From: Micromonospora rosaria
Lineage (GTDB): Bacteria > Actinomycetota > Actinomycetes > Mycobacteriales > Micromonosporaceae
NCBI RefSeq assembly: GCF_001567585.1
Contig: NZ_LRQV01000006.1
Span: forward strand, 41,611-105,610
Length of the DNA stretch: 64,000 nucleotides
Reading direction: 5' to 3'
Shown: one piece after another, positions 49,499 through 58,374 of the stretch
Layout: each line of letters begins with the position of its first letter
Numbering within the stretch: the stretch's first letter is position 1
Position numbers and translations under genes: made by a program
The notes under the pieces: model-generated
What the model was told of the DNA's origin: nothing
Database searches by the model: none
The model's input: the letters and a program-made list of their open reading frames with translations, nothing else

Positions 49499-50827
49499 GT
49501 GGCCGGTGCCTTCCGCCACGACCACCACCAGATCCTCGGCAGCCTGGTCGAGTTCACCCGGGACCGGGACCTGGCCGAGGAGTGCGTGCAGGAGGCCTTC
49601 GCCGCCGCCGTGGAGCACTGGCGACGGGAGGGGGTCCCCCGGCGGCCGGGGGCGTGGCTGACCACCGTGGCCCGCAACCGGGCCGTCGACCGGCTGCGCG
49701 CCGAGCGCACCCGGGCCGTCCGGCTGCGCGAGCTGGCCGCCGCGCTGCCCGGATACGACGGGGAACCGGCACCGCCGCCGGCGGTCGGCGACGCCCAGCT
49801 CCGGCTCGTCTTCACCTGCTGCCATCCGGCGCTGACGCTGCCGTCGCAGGTCGCCCTCACCCTGCGTACCGTGGTCGGGCTCGGCCCGGGGGAGATCGCC
49901 CGGGCCCTGCTGGTCCCGCCGGGAACCCTGGCCCAGCGGCTGGTCCGGGCCCGCCGTACCGTCCGCGACGCCGGACTGCGCTGCGAGCTGCCCCCGCCGG
50001 CCGACCTGCCCGCCCGCGCCACGGCCGTCCGCGCCGTGCTGTACCTGCTCTTCACCGAGGGGTACGCGGCGACGGCCGGCGCGGACCTGCTCCGGCCCGC
50101 GCTCTGCGCGGAGGCGCTGCGGCTCGGTCGACTGCTGCTGCGGCTGCTGCCCGACGACCCGGAGTCGGCGGGGCTGGTCGCGCTGATGCTGCTGCACGAC
50201 GCGCGCCGACCGGCCCGGGTGGACCACCGGGGCGACCTGGTGCCGCTGGAGCGGCAGGACCGGGCCCGGTGGGACCGGGCCCGGATCGCCGAGGGCGTCG
50301 GGCTGCTGGCGGGCGCGCTGCGGCGGGGCCGACCCGGGCCGTACCAGATCCAGGCGGCCATCCTCGCCTGTCACGCCGCCGCGCCGGACGCCGCCGCCAC
50401 CGACTGGGCCCAGATCGCCGGCCTGTACGGAGAGCTGGCGGCGGTGGCCCCCACGCCGATGGTCCGGCTCAACCGGGCGGTGGCGGTCGGCATGGCGTAC
50501 GGGCCGCAGCGGGGGCTCGCCCTGGTGGCGCAGGTGGAGCGGGCGGGGGAGCTGGCCGGGCACCACCTCGTCCCGGCCGTCCGCGCCGACCTGCTGCGCC
50601 GGCTCGGCCGGCGGGCGGAGGCCGCCGCCGCGTACCGGCGGGCGCTGGAGCTGGTCGGCAACGAGGCGGAGCACCGGTACCTGCGCGGCCGGCTCGCCGA
50701 GGTCGACGGCACGGCGGCGGGGACCGCGGGGGTCGGGGCGGCACCGGCGGCCGGAGGAGATCCGGCGGTCCGGCACGATGAATCACGGAAAAATGTATAT
50801 TTCCCCGAGAGTCGCCCGTCGGTCTGA
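49499..50827 (+). CDS. ECF42-type RNA polymerase sigma factor
   Basis: A 442-residue sigma factor. Region 2 is HHQILGSLVEFTRDRDLAEE, CVQEAFAAAVEHWRREGVPR, PGAWLTTVARNRAVDRLRAE; region 4 is SQVALTLRTVVGLGPGEIAR and VPPGTLAQRLVRARR. A long C-terminal TPR-like extension (about residues 175-400, LFTEGYAATAGADLLRPALC) is the hallmark of the ECF42 group, as is the adjacent DGPF gene. There is no anti-sigma gene. Its targets are unknown; the neighbouring redox genes are candidates. Confidence 0.9.
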   Translation: MAGAFRHDHHQILGSLVEFTRDRDLAEECVQEAFAAAVEHWRREGVPRRPGAWLTTVARNRAVDRLRAERTRAVRLRELAAALPGYDGEPAPPPAVGDAQLRLVFTCCHPALTLPSQVALTLRTVVGLGPGEIARALLVPPGTLAQRLVRARRTVRDAGLRCELPPPADLPARATAVRAVLYLLFTEGYAATAGADLLRPALCAEALRLGRLLLRLLPDDPESAGLVALMLLHDARRPARVDHRGDLVPLERQDRARWDRARIAEGVGLLAGALRRGRPGPYQIQAAILACHAAAPDAAATDWAQIAGLYGELAAVAPTPMVRLNRAVAVGMAYGPQRGLALVAQVERAGELAGHHLVPAVRADLLRRLGRRAEAAAAYRRALELVGNEAEHRYLRGRLAEVDGTAAGTAGVGAAPAAGGDPAVRHDESRKNVYFPESRPSV

Positions 50828-50876
50828 CGAACCGGCCCGGCACCACCGGGCCAGCCCACGACGAGGGGAATCAGAC

Positions 50877-51677
50877 ATGCTGTTGGAGAGCAGGGTCGCG
50901 GTCGTCCACGGCGCGGCGGGCGCGCTGGGCAGCGCGGTGTCGCGCGCCTTCGCCCGCGAGGGCGCCACCGTGTATCTCGCCGGGCGGACCCTGGACAAGG
51001 TCGAGATGCTCGCCAAGGAGATCATCGCCGAGGGCGGCCGGGCGTACGCCCACCAGGTCGACGCGCTCGACCCGGTCGCCGTCGACGGCCACCTCGCGCT
51101 GGTCACCGGCGAGGCGGGCCGGCTCGACGTGTCGTTCAACGCCGTCGGGGTGGACCACGTGCAGGGGGTCCCGCTGCGGGACCTGGCCCTGGCGGACTTC
51201 GTCGCCCCCTTCGACACCTTCGTGCGGACCCAGTTCCTCACCAGCGCGGCGGCGGCCCGGGTCATGGTGGCGCAGCGCTCCGGCGTCATCGTGACCCTGT
51301 CCACCTCGGCCGCGCGGGCCCCGATGCCCTCCGGCGGGTTCGGGGTCGCCTGCGCCGGCATCGAGGCGCTCTCCCGGGAACTGGCCGGCGAGGTGGGCCC
51401 CTTCGGCGTCCGGGTGGTCTGCCTGCGCCCGGACGCCATCCCGGAGACCGTCGCCCACGGCTCGTACGTCCGCCAGACGTGGCGGCGGGCCGCCGAGGCC
51501 AACGGGGCGACCCTGGAGGACATGCTGGCCGCCAAGCCCGGCATGCCGAACCCGTTGCTGGGCCGGGCGGTGAGCCTCGCCGACGTGGCCGGCACCGCGC
51601 TGTACCTGGCCTCGGACCTGTCCAGCGGCCTCACCGGCTCGATCACCACCGTCGGGTGTGGCGTGTTGGTCGACTGA
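50877..51677 (+). CDS. short-chain dehydrogenase-like protein lacking the catalytic Tyr and Lys
   Basis: A 266-residue SDR from the ATG with AGGGGAA upstream. The cofactor motif is VHGAAGALGSAVSRAF and the family Ser is Ser142. The usual Y-x-x-x-K is F155-GVA-C159, so both catalytic residues are replaced at exactly the expected spacing (13 residues after Ser142). NAG is also altered (FNAVGVD). The fold is intact but classical dehydrogenase chemistry is not expected; ligand binding or a regulatory role is possible. Confidence 0.85.
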   Translation: MLLESRVAVVHGAAGALGSAVSRAFAREGATVYLAGRTLDKVEMLAKEIIAEGGRAYAHQVDALDPVAVDGHLALVTGEAGRLDVSFNAVGVDHVQGVPLRDLALADFVAPFDTFVRTQFLTSAAAARVMVAQRSGVIVTLSTSAARAPMPSGGFGVACAGIEALSRELAGEVGPFGVRVVCLRPDAIPETVAHGSYVRQTWRRAAEANGATLEDMLAAKPGMPNPLLGRAVSLADVAGTALYLASDLSSGLTGSITTVGCGVLVD

Positions 51678-51682
51678 GCGTC

Positions 51683-51716
51683 GCCGGCCGCCCGGGTGGT
51701 GTCCCGGGCGGCCGGC
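51683..51716 (+). terminator. terminator after the atypical SDR
   Basis: Perfect 14-bp stem GCCGGCCGCCCGGG/CCCGGGCGGCCGGC with six-base loop, five bases after the stop codon. Confidence 0.78.
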
Positions 51717-51828
51717 CCGCCCGCACGCACCACGGATCGGCGTGTCCATTCGGTGAACAGGGCACGCTCGAAGTGTGGCGGAACCGGGTAGCGTGGAAAG
51801 GGATTCCGCGCTCCCGGTGCGCAGGGTG

Positions 51829-51888
51829 TCACTACCAGTGGTAGGCACGGCAAGGAGATGGGTACCGCGCCCGTCGATGCCTACTGTT
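51829..51888 (+). promoter_or_regulatory. MFS promoter with MmyB-type motif
   Basis: CACTACCAGTGGTAGGCA (51830-51847) matches the site before the MmyB-like gene at 15 of 18 bases and contains the palindrome CTACCAGTGGTAG. TACTGT (51882-51887) lies eight bases before the ATG, so the MFS transcript may be leaderless. Confidence 0.55.
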
Positions 51889-51895
51889 TGGCACC

Positions 51896-53359
51896 ATGGC
51901 GGAGATTAAGAGCACGTCGGAGCAGCTCAGCTCCGCACAGAAGCTCGCCTTGTTCGTGCTGCTCGGCGCGCAGTTCATGCTGTCGGTCGACTTTTCCATT
52001 CTCAATGTGGCACTGCCCCGGATGGGCGAGGGCGTCGGCCTGAGCCTGGCCGACCTGCCCTGGGTCGCCAGCGCGTACGCGCTGCCGGCGGCCGGTTTCA
52101 CGCTGCTGTTCGGCCGGGTCGCCGACCTGTTCGGCCGCCGGCGGCTGTTCCTCGTCGGTATCGCCCTGCTGACCGTGGCCTCCCTGCTCGGCGGCTTCGC
52201 GACCAACGCCGCGATGCTGCTCGGCGCCCGCGTCCTCCAGGGCTTCGCCAACGCGATCGCCATCCCGGCGGCGATGGCCCTGCTGATCACCACCGTCTCC
52301 GACGAGCGGGCCCGCGCCCGGGTGCTCGGCCTCAACGGGGCCCTGCTCTCCGGTGGCTTCACCGTCGGCGCGCTGGTCGGCGGTGGCCTGGTCAGCGTCC
52401 TGGACTGGCGCTGGGCCTTCTGGATCAACGTGCCGGTCGCGGTGGCCATCCTGATCTTCACCCCGATGGTCATCAAGGAGAGCGTCCGCCCGGCCGGCGT
52501 CAAGCTGGACGTGCCAGGGGCGGTCACCGTCACCGCGGGTCTGCTGGCCCTGGTCTATGGCGTCAGCATGCAGAGCTGGCCCGCCTTCGTCGTCGGCGCG
52601 CTGTTCATCGCGGCCTTCTGGTTCGTCGAGCTGAGGGCCAAGGCGCCGCTGGTGTCGCTGACCCTGCTCAACCGGCCCAACATCAAGTGGGGCAACTACG
52701 CCGGCATCGTCACCTTCGTGATGGCCAGCGGGGTCAACTTCGGCCTCACCCTCTACATGCAGGACGTGATCCAGCTCGCGCCCTTCACCACCGGCCTGGT
52801 GTTCGGTGTGCCGGGTCTGGTGGCGGTCATCGCCGGGGTCATCGCCGGCCGCATGATCGGGCGCTACGGGTACCGCAACGTGCTCGCGATCGGCCTGCTG
52901 GTGCAGGGGCTGACCACCGCACCGCTGCTGCTCGCCGGCACCACGGCCAGCACCGGCCTGATGATCATCGTGCCCTCGCTGTTCCTGATGTACTTCGGGC
53001 ACGTCACCTCCGTCGTCGCGTACACGGTCACGGTGACCTCCCACCTGGACGACTCGCAGCAGGGCCTGGCCACCGGTCTGGCCACCCTGTCCCAGCAGAT
53101 CGCGGTCACCATCGGCATCCCGATCTTCGGGGCGCTGGTGGCCGCCCGCACCGACCTGCTCGACGGCGTGCACTTCGCCATGCAGGTGCAGGTCGTGGTG
53201 ATCCTGGTGTCGGTGGCCCTGATCTGGTTCGGCCTGCGCGACCGGGGCGGCGTCGCCGGCTCCCCGGCCGGTCGGCAGCAGGAGGCGACGCCGGCCGCCG
53301 GGGCGACCCCCGCGGCCCCGGTCGTCGTGCAACGCAACGTGAGCGAGAACCCCGCCTGA
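51896..53359 (+). CDS. MFS drug exporter, DHA2 (14-TM) family
   Basis: A 487-residue transporter with 14 predicted membrane segments. The N-terminal motif SVDFSILNVALPRMGEGVGL (motif D1) and motif A (LFGRVADLFGRRRLFLVG) are typical of DHA2 drug:H+ antiporters, with motif C-like GALLSGGFTVGALVGGGLVS in TM5. Hydrophilic C-terminus. The likely role is efflux of a toxic or produced small molecule, controlled by the MmyB-like regulator if the shared motif is real. Confidence 0.92.
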   Translation: MAEIKSTSEQLSSAQKLALFVLLGAQFMLSVDFSILNVALPRMGEGVGLSLADLPWVASAYALPAAGFTLLFGRVADLFGRRRLFLVGIALLTVASLLGGFATNAAMLLGARVLQGFANAIAIPAAMALLITTVSDERARARVLGLNGALLSGGFTVGALVGGGLVSVLDWRWAFWINVPVAVAILIFTPMVIKESVRPAGVKLDVPGAVTVTAGLLALVYGVSMQSWPAFVVGALFIAAFWFVELRAKAPLVSLTLLNRPNIKWGNYAGIVTFVMASGVNFGLTLYMQDVIQLAPFTTGLVFGVPGLVAVIAGVIAGRMIGRYGYRNVLAIGLLVQGLTTAPLLLAGTTASTGLMIIVPSLFLMYFGHVTSVVAYTVTVTSHLDDSQQGLATGLATLSQQIAVTIGIPIFGALVAARTDLLDGVHFAMQVQVVVILVSVALIWFGLRDRGGVAGSPAGRQQEATPAAGATPAAPVVVQRNVSENPA

Positions 53360-53740
53360 CGGCCACCCGCGCCGGGCTCCAGGTCGGGTGACCGGCCCGG
53401 GTCACCCCCACCCGGCGGAGCCCTGCGGGAACGAGGTCCCCGGCCGGCCGCTGTCGTCGACGACGACGGTGCCCGGCCGGGGGCCTCGCCGTGTCTGCGG
53501 GTTGCCGGCCGGGACGGGAGGCACGCGGCGGGACGGCCGACCCGGCCGGGGGCCGGGTGCCGGTGCCCGCCGGGTTGGGCACGACGGGAGAAGGGCCGCC
53601 TCCCGCGCGTTGCGAGACTGGGCGGGTAGGGATCCGGCGACCTGGTGACGCGGGACGGACACGGCCGCTGTCGAGGGTGGCACGCGACGGAGCGGGTGCC
53701 GGTATCCATCGTCGTCGCTCCGCTGGTGGAAGGGGCAGTT
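53360..53740. other. 381-base intergenic region
   Basis: Very GC-rich, with several GGCCGG runs. Long overlapping frames on both strands here lack ribosome sites and resemble no protein. The right end supplies the GGAAGGGG site of the next gene. No gene seen. Confidence 0.5.
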
Positions 53741-54307
53741 GTGGACTACCCGGAGATCGTGCACCTGATGAACACCGACCCGGTGGCGCAGACGCTGGTG
53801 GCGGCACCGGTCCTGATGCGGCTCGGGTACGTGGGGCTGGACGGCCACCCGCGCTCGGTACCGGTCTCGTACGTGTGGAACGGCTCGGCGTTCGTCTTCG
53901 CCAGCCCGACGACCGCGTACAAGGTCCGGGCCATCGCGGCGCACCCGCAGGTGTCCTTCACCGTCGACACGATGGCGGCCGGGCCGCGCGAGAAGGCGGC
54001 GGCGCTGCTCGGCGTACCGGCCCCCGCCTACACCCCGCTGATCATGCTGGTCCGTGGCACCGCCTCGATCGAGGTGCGCCAGGGGCTCCCCGAGGAGCAC
54101 GTGGCGGCCTCCCGCCGGATGATCGGGGACGACGCCATGGTGGAGTGGGAACGCGCCAAGCGGGCCCACACGACGGACATGGCGGTGGTGACGATCGTGC
54201 CGACCCACGTCACGCTCTGCGACTTCATCACCCGGTTCCCGCCCCCGGTCGAGATCAACGCCCCCGCGCACGGGGCGGGCGGGAACACCCCGAGCCCGGT
54301 CGGCTGA
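53741..54307 (+). CDS. PPOX-fold (pyridoxamine 5'-phosphate oxidase-like) protein
   Basis: A 188-residue protein from GTG with AAGGGG five bases ahead. It has the split-barrel flavin-binding pattern: APVLMRLGYVGLDGHPRSVP, SYVWNGSAFVFASPTTAYKV, then QVSFTVDTMAAG and MLVRGTASIEV. Related proteins bind FMN, F420 or haem-type cofactors; which one cannot be told. A longer frame upstream lacks homology. It ends at a strong terminator, convergent with the GMC gene. Confidence 0.82.
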   Translation: MDYPEIVHLMNTDPVAQTLVAAPVLMRLGYVGLDGHPRSVPVSYVWNGSAFVFASPTTAYKVRAIAAHPQVSFTVDTMAAGPREKAAALLGVPAPAYTPLIMLVRGTASIEVRQGLPEEHVAASRRMIGDDAMVEWERAKRAHTTDMAVVTIVPTHVTLCDFITRFPPPVEINAPAHGAGGNTPSPVG

Positions 54308-54311
54308 CCGC

Positions 54312-54346
54312 GCCGGGGCACGCCGGGCCACCCGGCGTGTCCCGGC
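54312..54346. terminator. bidirectional terminator, 16-bp stem
   Basis: Sixteen paired positions (GCCGGGGCACGCCGGG with its partner, one G-T wobble) around a CCA loop, five bases after the PPOX gene's stop. Confidence 0.78.
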
Positions 54347-54472
54347 CCGCCGGCCTGACACGCGGTGCCCACGACCGGCCCGGATGCGGGCGTCGCGGGC
54401 ACCGCGTGTCGGCGTCCCCGCCGCCCTGGCGGTCGGCGGGCGGCCCCGGCGGTCGGGGCGGGACAGCAGGAC

Positions 54473-54507
54473 GGGCGCCCCGTGGGGTTCAGCACCACGG
54501 GACGCCC
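54473..54507. terminator. second terminator before the GMC stop
   Basis: GGGCGCCCCGTGG pairs with CCACGGGACGCCC with one mismatch around a nine-base loop. Serves the leftward GMC gene. Confidence 0.68.
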
Positions 54508-54525
54508 GGATCCGGGGGCGGGCGG

Positions 54526-56070
54526 TCAGGACCGGCGGAGCCAGTCGGCGAGCCGCTCACCGATCATCGTGGAGGTGAGGTTGGTGTTGCAGTTGACGAT
54601 CGAGGGCATCACCGAGGCGTCGCAGACGTACAGCCCCTCGGTGCCGTGCACCCGCAGCCGCTCGTCGACCACCGCGCCCTCGTCGTCCGCGGTGCCCATC
54701 CGGGCGGTACCGACCGGGTGGTAGCCGCTGTCGAGGCTGAGCCGGACGTAGTGGCGCATCAGTTCGTCGTCGGCGACCATCTCCTCGCCGAGCACGACGA
54801 ACCGCTGGCCCGTGTCGTGGATGCCGGCCGTCTGCATGAGCTGCCAGCAGGTGCGGACCGCGTCCACCAGGGTCTGCACGTCCTTCTCGGTGTCGAGGAA
54901 GTTCAGCACCACGTCCGGCGGGGCGGTGGGGTCGGCCGAGGTGAGGGTGAGCCGGCCCCGCGACTCCGGCCGCTGGTGCACCACCATCACCCCGAAGATC
55001 ACCTTCGCCGCGGCCAGCATCTGCAACTCGGGGAAGAGCGTCAGGTCGAAGTGGTTGATCATGTAGTACTGCAGGTCGTTGAACTCCGTGGAGCCCGGCG
55101 CGGTGGTGCGCAGGATCGTCTGGAGGAAGGCGTCCTCGGTGTTGAACGACCCCGGCTGGGGCACCATGAAGGCGCCGGTGCGGGGGTGGTCGATCAGGTC
55201 GGCGCCCACCCCGGGGCGGTCCAGCAGCACGTCGATGCGCAGCCGGCGCAGGTCGGCGGCGGGCCCGATGCCCGAGCGCAGCAGGATCGCCGGGGAGTTG
55301 ACCGCTCCGGCGGCCAGGATGACCTGGTCGGCCTCGATCACCTCGGTACCGCCACCGGGCTTGGCGATCTCGACCCCGGTCGCCCGGGTGCCCCGGAACA
55401 CCACCCGGTTGACCTGGACGCCGGAGCGGATCTCCAGGTTCTCCCGGTCCCGGGCGGGGTGCAGGTACCCCATCGCGCTGGACCACCGGGTCCGCGGGTC
55501 GCGGCGGTTCGAGGGGATCGGCCCCACGCCGGTGGCCTCCGGGTGGTTGTGGTCGGCGACCTCGGCGTAGCCGGCCTTGAGGCAGGCCTCCTGGAACACC
55601 TGCTGCACCGGGGCGACCTCGTCGGCCTTCCAGCGGCGGATCGGGATGGGCCCGCCCCGGCCGTGGAACTCGTCGTCGAAGTCGAGGTCGTCCTCCAGGC
55701 GCTTGTAGAACGGCAGCACCTCGTCCCAGGCCCAGGCGGGGTTGCCCATGGCGGCCCACTCGTCGAAGTTCTCCGGGTTGCCGCGCAGGGCGATGGTGGC
55801 GCCGACGGCGGAGGAGCCCCCGGTGACCTTGCCGCGCGGGTAGATGATCCGGCGGCGGTCGGTGATCTCGGCCTTGAAGTGCCAGTCGTGCAGGTCCATC
55901 GACATGGCGCTGCCGTCGGTCAGGTCGGGCGGGGTCTCGGCGACGGTGGCGAAGTCGGGGCCGGCCTCCAGCAGCAGTACCCGGCGGTGGGGGTCCTCGC
56001 TCAGCCGGCCGGCCAGCGCGGCACCGGCGGAACCGGACCCGACCACCAGATAATCGATTCCAGGCATCAT
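54526..56070 (-). CDS. GMC-family FAD oxidoreductase
   Basis: A 514-residue enzyme from the first of two adjacent ATG codons after GAAGGA. N-terminal FAD motif YLVVGSGSAGAALAGRLSE; GMC signature 1 region GKVTGGSSAVGATIALRGNP; signature 2 region QVILAAGAVNSPAILLRSGI; C-terminal SGYHPVGTARMG with the catalytic His and NCNTNLTSTMIGERLADWL with the partner Asn. The family oxidises alcohols (choline, aryl alcohols, glucose and others). The partner TetR and carotenoid oxygenase genes suggest an aromatic or apocarotenoid alcohol substrate (inference). Confidence 0.94.
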   Translation of the reverse strand: MMPGIDYLVVGSGSAGAALAGRLSEDPHRRVLLLEAGPDFATVAETPPDLTDGSAMSMDLHDWHFKAEITDRRRIIYPRGKVTGGSSAVGATIALRGNPENFDEWAAMGNPAWAWDEVLPFYKRLEDDLDFDDEFHGRGGPIPIRRWKADEVAPVQQVFQEACLKAGYAEVADHNHPEATGVGPIPSNRRDPRTRWSSAMGYLHPARDRENLEIRSGVQVNRVVFRGTRATGVEIAKPGGGTEVIEADQVILAAGAVNSPAILLRSGIGPAADLRRLRIDVLLDRPGVGADLIDHPRTGAFMVPQPGSFNTEDAFLQTILRTTAPGSTEFNDLQYYMINHFDLTLFPELQMLAAAKVIFGVMVVHQRPESRGRLTLTSADPTAPPDVVLNFLDTEKDVQTLVDAVRTCWQLMQTAGIHDTGQRFVVLGEEMVADDELMRHYVRLSLDSGYHPVGTARMGTADDEGAVVDERLRVHGTEGLYVCDASVMPSIVNCNTNLTSTMIGERLADWLRRS

Positions 56071-56283
56071 CGACATCCTTCGATACGTTGGGGAAGGGGG
56101 CAATCCTGTGGCGTGACTCGCAGGAGTGGATGCGCTTCCAGTGCAGCGTGCTCGGGACCCGACACGAGCATCACATTGGGCTACGCCTGTTACTTCTCCG
56201 CCGTTGCTCACCGACCGCGACCGGCCCCGGGCGCCGCCGCGCCGAGGGCGACGGCCCGCCCGGCGGCCGGCGGTGGGGAGGGG

Positions 56284-56934
56284 TCAGGCGCGCGGCGACC
56301 GGCGCCGTCGGGCCCGCGCGTACGAGGCCGCCGCCTGGTCGGGGTCGTCGCCGGCGCCGACCATGAGGGACCGCAGCTGCGCCTCGAAGCAGACGTCCGG
56401 GTCGTACGGCTCGATCAGGTAGCCACCCAGTTCGAGGCTGACCAGCCCGTGCAGGGCGATCCACATGTTCTGGGCGACCAGCAGCGGGTCGCCGGTGCGG
56501 AACCGGCCCTGGGCGGTGGCCCGGGCCACCGCGTCGACCAGCGGCTGGAGGGTGTACCGGCCGTGCTGCCGGTCGCCGTCGGCCAGGGCGAACCCGCCGA
56601 GCGCCGCGCTGCCGAACATCACCTGGTAGAGCGGGGGGTGGTCGAGGGCGTTGGCCCGGTAGGCGTACCCCAGGGCCATCATGTCGGCGACCGGGTCGGT
56701 GGTGGCCCGCACGGTCGACATCCGCCGGTGCAGCCGGGCGAAGCCCTCGTGCACCATCGCCCGCACCAGGTTGTCCATGCCGCCGAAGTGCGTGTAGACG
56801 GCCGTGGTCGAGGCACCCACGGCCGCCGCGAGGCGGCGGGTGGTCAGGCCGGCGGCGCCCTCCTCGGCCAGCAGCCGGGCGGCGGCTTCCAGCAGGGCGG
56901 TCGCCAACGTCGGGTCGATGCGGCGCGGGCTCAC
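56284..56934 (-). CDS. TetR-family regulator (WHG-type C-terminal domain)
   Basis: A 216-residue regulator from GTG. The helix-turn-helix is ATALLEAAARLLAEEGAAGL, TTRRLAAAVGASTTAVYTHF; the C-terminal part (MALGYAYRANALDHPPLYQV, VAQNMWIALHGLVSLELGGY) includes the W-x-x-x-HG pattern of the WHG domain. It is divergent from the carotenoid oxygenase gene, with palindromes in the 96-base gap, and lies upstream of the GMC gene on the same strand. It probably represses one or both. Confidence 0.9.
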   Translation of the reverse strand: MSPRRIDPTLATALLEAAARLLAEEGAAGLTTRRLAAAVGASTTAVYTHFGGMDNLVRAMVHEGFARLHRRMSTVRATTDPVADMMALGYAYRANALDHPPLYQVMFGSAALGGFALADGDRQHGRYTLQPLVDAVARATAQGRFRTGDPLLVAQNMWIALHGLVSLELGGYLIEPYDPDVCFEAQLRSLMVGAGDDPDQAAASYARARRRRSPRA

Positions 56935-56971
56935 GTTGACATGTTCTCACGCCGGGCGTACGGTTCTTTAA

Positions 56972-57001
56972 GTAACGGTGTTACGTAACTGCGATACGTA
57001 A
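56972..57001. promoter_or_regulatory. overlapping palindromes between TetR and carotenoid oxygenase genes
   Basis: GTAACGGTGTTAC (56972-56984) and the perfect GTTACGTAAC (56980-56989) overlap, and TACGTA recurs at 56995-57000, 13 bp after the first TACGTA. This is AT-rich for the region and likely the TetR operator set. Confidence 0.65.
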
Positions 57002-57030
57002 AGATCCGCGACATCCCGGTGGAGGACCCG

Positions 57031-58374
57031 ATGAGCGTCGCCGCCCGTGCCCTTGCGACCCCGCCCCGCTACGACAACCGCCGCCCCGTCGCCGCCGAGT
57101 CGACCGAGCTGGACCTGACGGTCACCGGACGGCTGCCGGCCGAGCTGGACGGCTGCTTCGTCCGCGTCGGGCCCAACCCGCTGGGCGGCGCCCGCCCGGC
57201 CCACTCCCTGGTCGGCGACGGCATGGCGCACGGGGTGCGGCTGCGCGCGGGCCGGGCGCTGTGGTACCGCAACCGGTGGATCCGCACCGACCGGGTCGCC
57301 CGTGCCCTGGGGGAGCTGCCGCTGCCCGGCCCCCGCCACGGGCTCTCCGACAACGCGGGCGGCAACCTCATCCGGCACGGCGGTCGACTCCTCGCCCTCG
57401 GGGAGGCCGGGGTGCTCCCCGTCGAGCTGGACGCCCACCTGGACTCGGTGGCCCGGGTCGACTTCGACGGCACGCTGCCGCACGGCTTCGCCGCCCACGC
57501 CCAGTGCGACCCGGTCACCGGCGAGCTGTTCGCCGTCGCCTACTACCACGAGCTGCCCTACGTCGAGCACCTCGTGATCAGCCCCGAGGGGCGGGTACGC
57601 CGCTGCGACCGGATCGAGGTCACCGGCCCGCCGCTGATGCACTCGCTCGCGCTGACCGACCGGCACTCGGTCCTGTTCGACCTGCCGGTGGTCTTCGACC
57701 CGAGGCTGGCCCGGGCCGGCTCCCGCTTCCCGTACGCCTGGTCGGCCGGGCGGCCGGCCCGGCTGGGGCTGCTGCCCCGCCGGGCCCCGGGGGACGTGCG
57801 CTGGTTCGAGGTGGACCCCTGCTACGTCTTCCACCCGGTCAACGCCTACGAGGTCGACGACCGGTGCGTGGTCGACGTGATCCGCTACGACCGGGTCTTC
57901 GACCGGGACCTGCACAGCCCGGGGGAGAGCGCCCCGACCCTGTGGCGCTGGACCCTGGACCTGACCCGGGGCACCGTCGCCGCCGAGCAGCTCGACGACA
58001 TCCCGCAGGAGTTCCCCCGCATCGACGAGCGCCGCACCACCATGGCCCACCGGTACGCCTACACGGTGGCCATGCAGTCCGGGGCGGGGGTGCTGGGCGG
58101 CTCGGCGTTGCTGCGCCACGACCTGGTCCGTCGCGAGGTGACGGTGCACGACTTCGGCCCGCACCGGGAGGCGGGGGAGGCGGTCTTCGTGCCCCGGGGG
58201 CCGCTCGCCGCCGAGGACGACGGCTGGCTGCTCACCTACGTCCATGACGGCCGTACCGACCGCAGCAGCCTGGTGGTCCTCGACGCCGGCGACGTGGCCG
58301 GCCCGCCGGTCGCCGTGGTGCACCTGCCCGCCCGGATTCCCAGCGGCTTCCACGCCAACTGGATCCCGGCCTGA
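57031..58374 (+). CDS. carotenoid/stilbene oxygenase family protein
   Basis: A 447-residue non-haem iron dioxygenase from the ATG with GGAGG six bases ahead. The four iron-ligand histidines fit His156 (GFAAHAQ), His204 (LMHSLAL), His268 (VFHPVNAY) and one near 441 (SGFHANW), and FVRVGPNPLGG is the typical N-terminal blade. It cleaves a double bond in carotenoids, apocarotenoids or stilbenes to aldehydes. Control by the divergent TetR is likely. The natural substrate is not inferable, but a GMC alcohol oxidase nearby could act on related products. Confidence 0.92.
   Translation: MSVAARALATPPRYDNRRPVAAESTELDLTVTGRLPAELDGCFVRVGPNPLGGARPAHSLVGDGMAHGVRLRAGRALWYRNRWIRTDRVARALGELPLPGPRHGLSDNAGGNLIRHGGRLLALGEAGVLPVELDAHLDSVARVDFDGTLPHGFAAHAQCDPVTGELFAVAYYHELPYVEHLVISPEGRVRRCDRIEVTGPPLMHSLALTDRHSVLFDLPVVFDPRLARAGSRFPYAWSAGRPARLGLLPRRAPGDVRWFEVDPCYVFHPVNAYEVDDRCVVDVIRYDRVFDRDLHSPGESAPTLWRWTLDLTRGTVAAEQLDDIPQEFPRIDERRTTMAHRYAYTVAMQSGAGVLGGSALLRHDLVRREVTVHDFGPHREAGEAVFVPRGPLAAEDDGWLLTYVHDGRTDRSSLVVLDAGDVAGPPVAVVHLPARIPSGFHANWIPA

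Noticed and set aside
53491..56988. Very long open frame on the + strand across the PPOX and GMC region
   Set aside because: It overlaps well-supported genes on both strands, has low-complexity composition and no recognisable domain.
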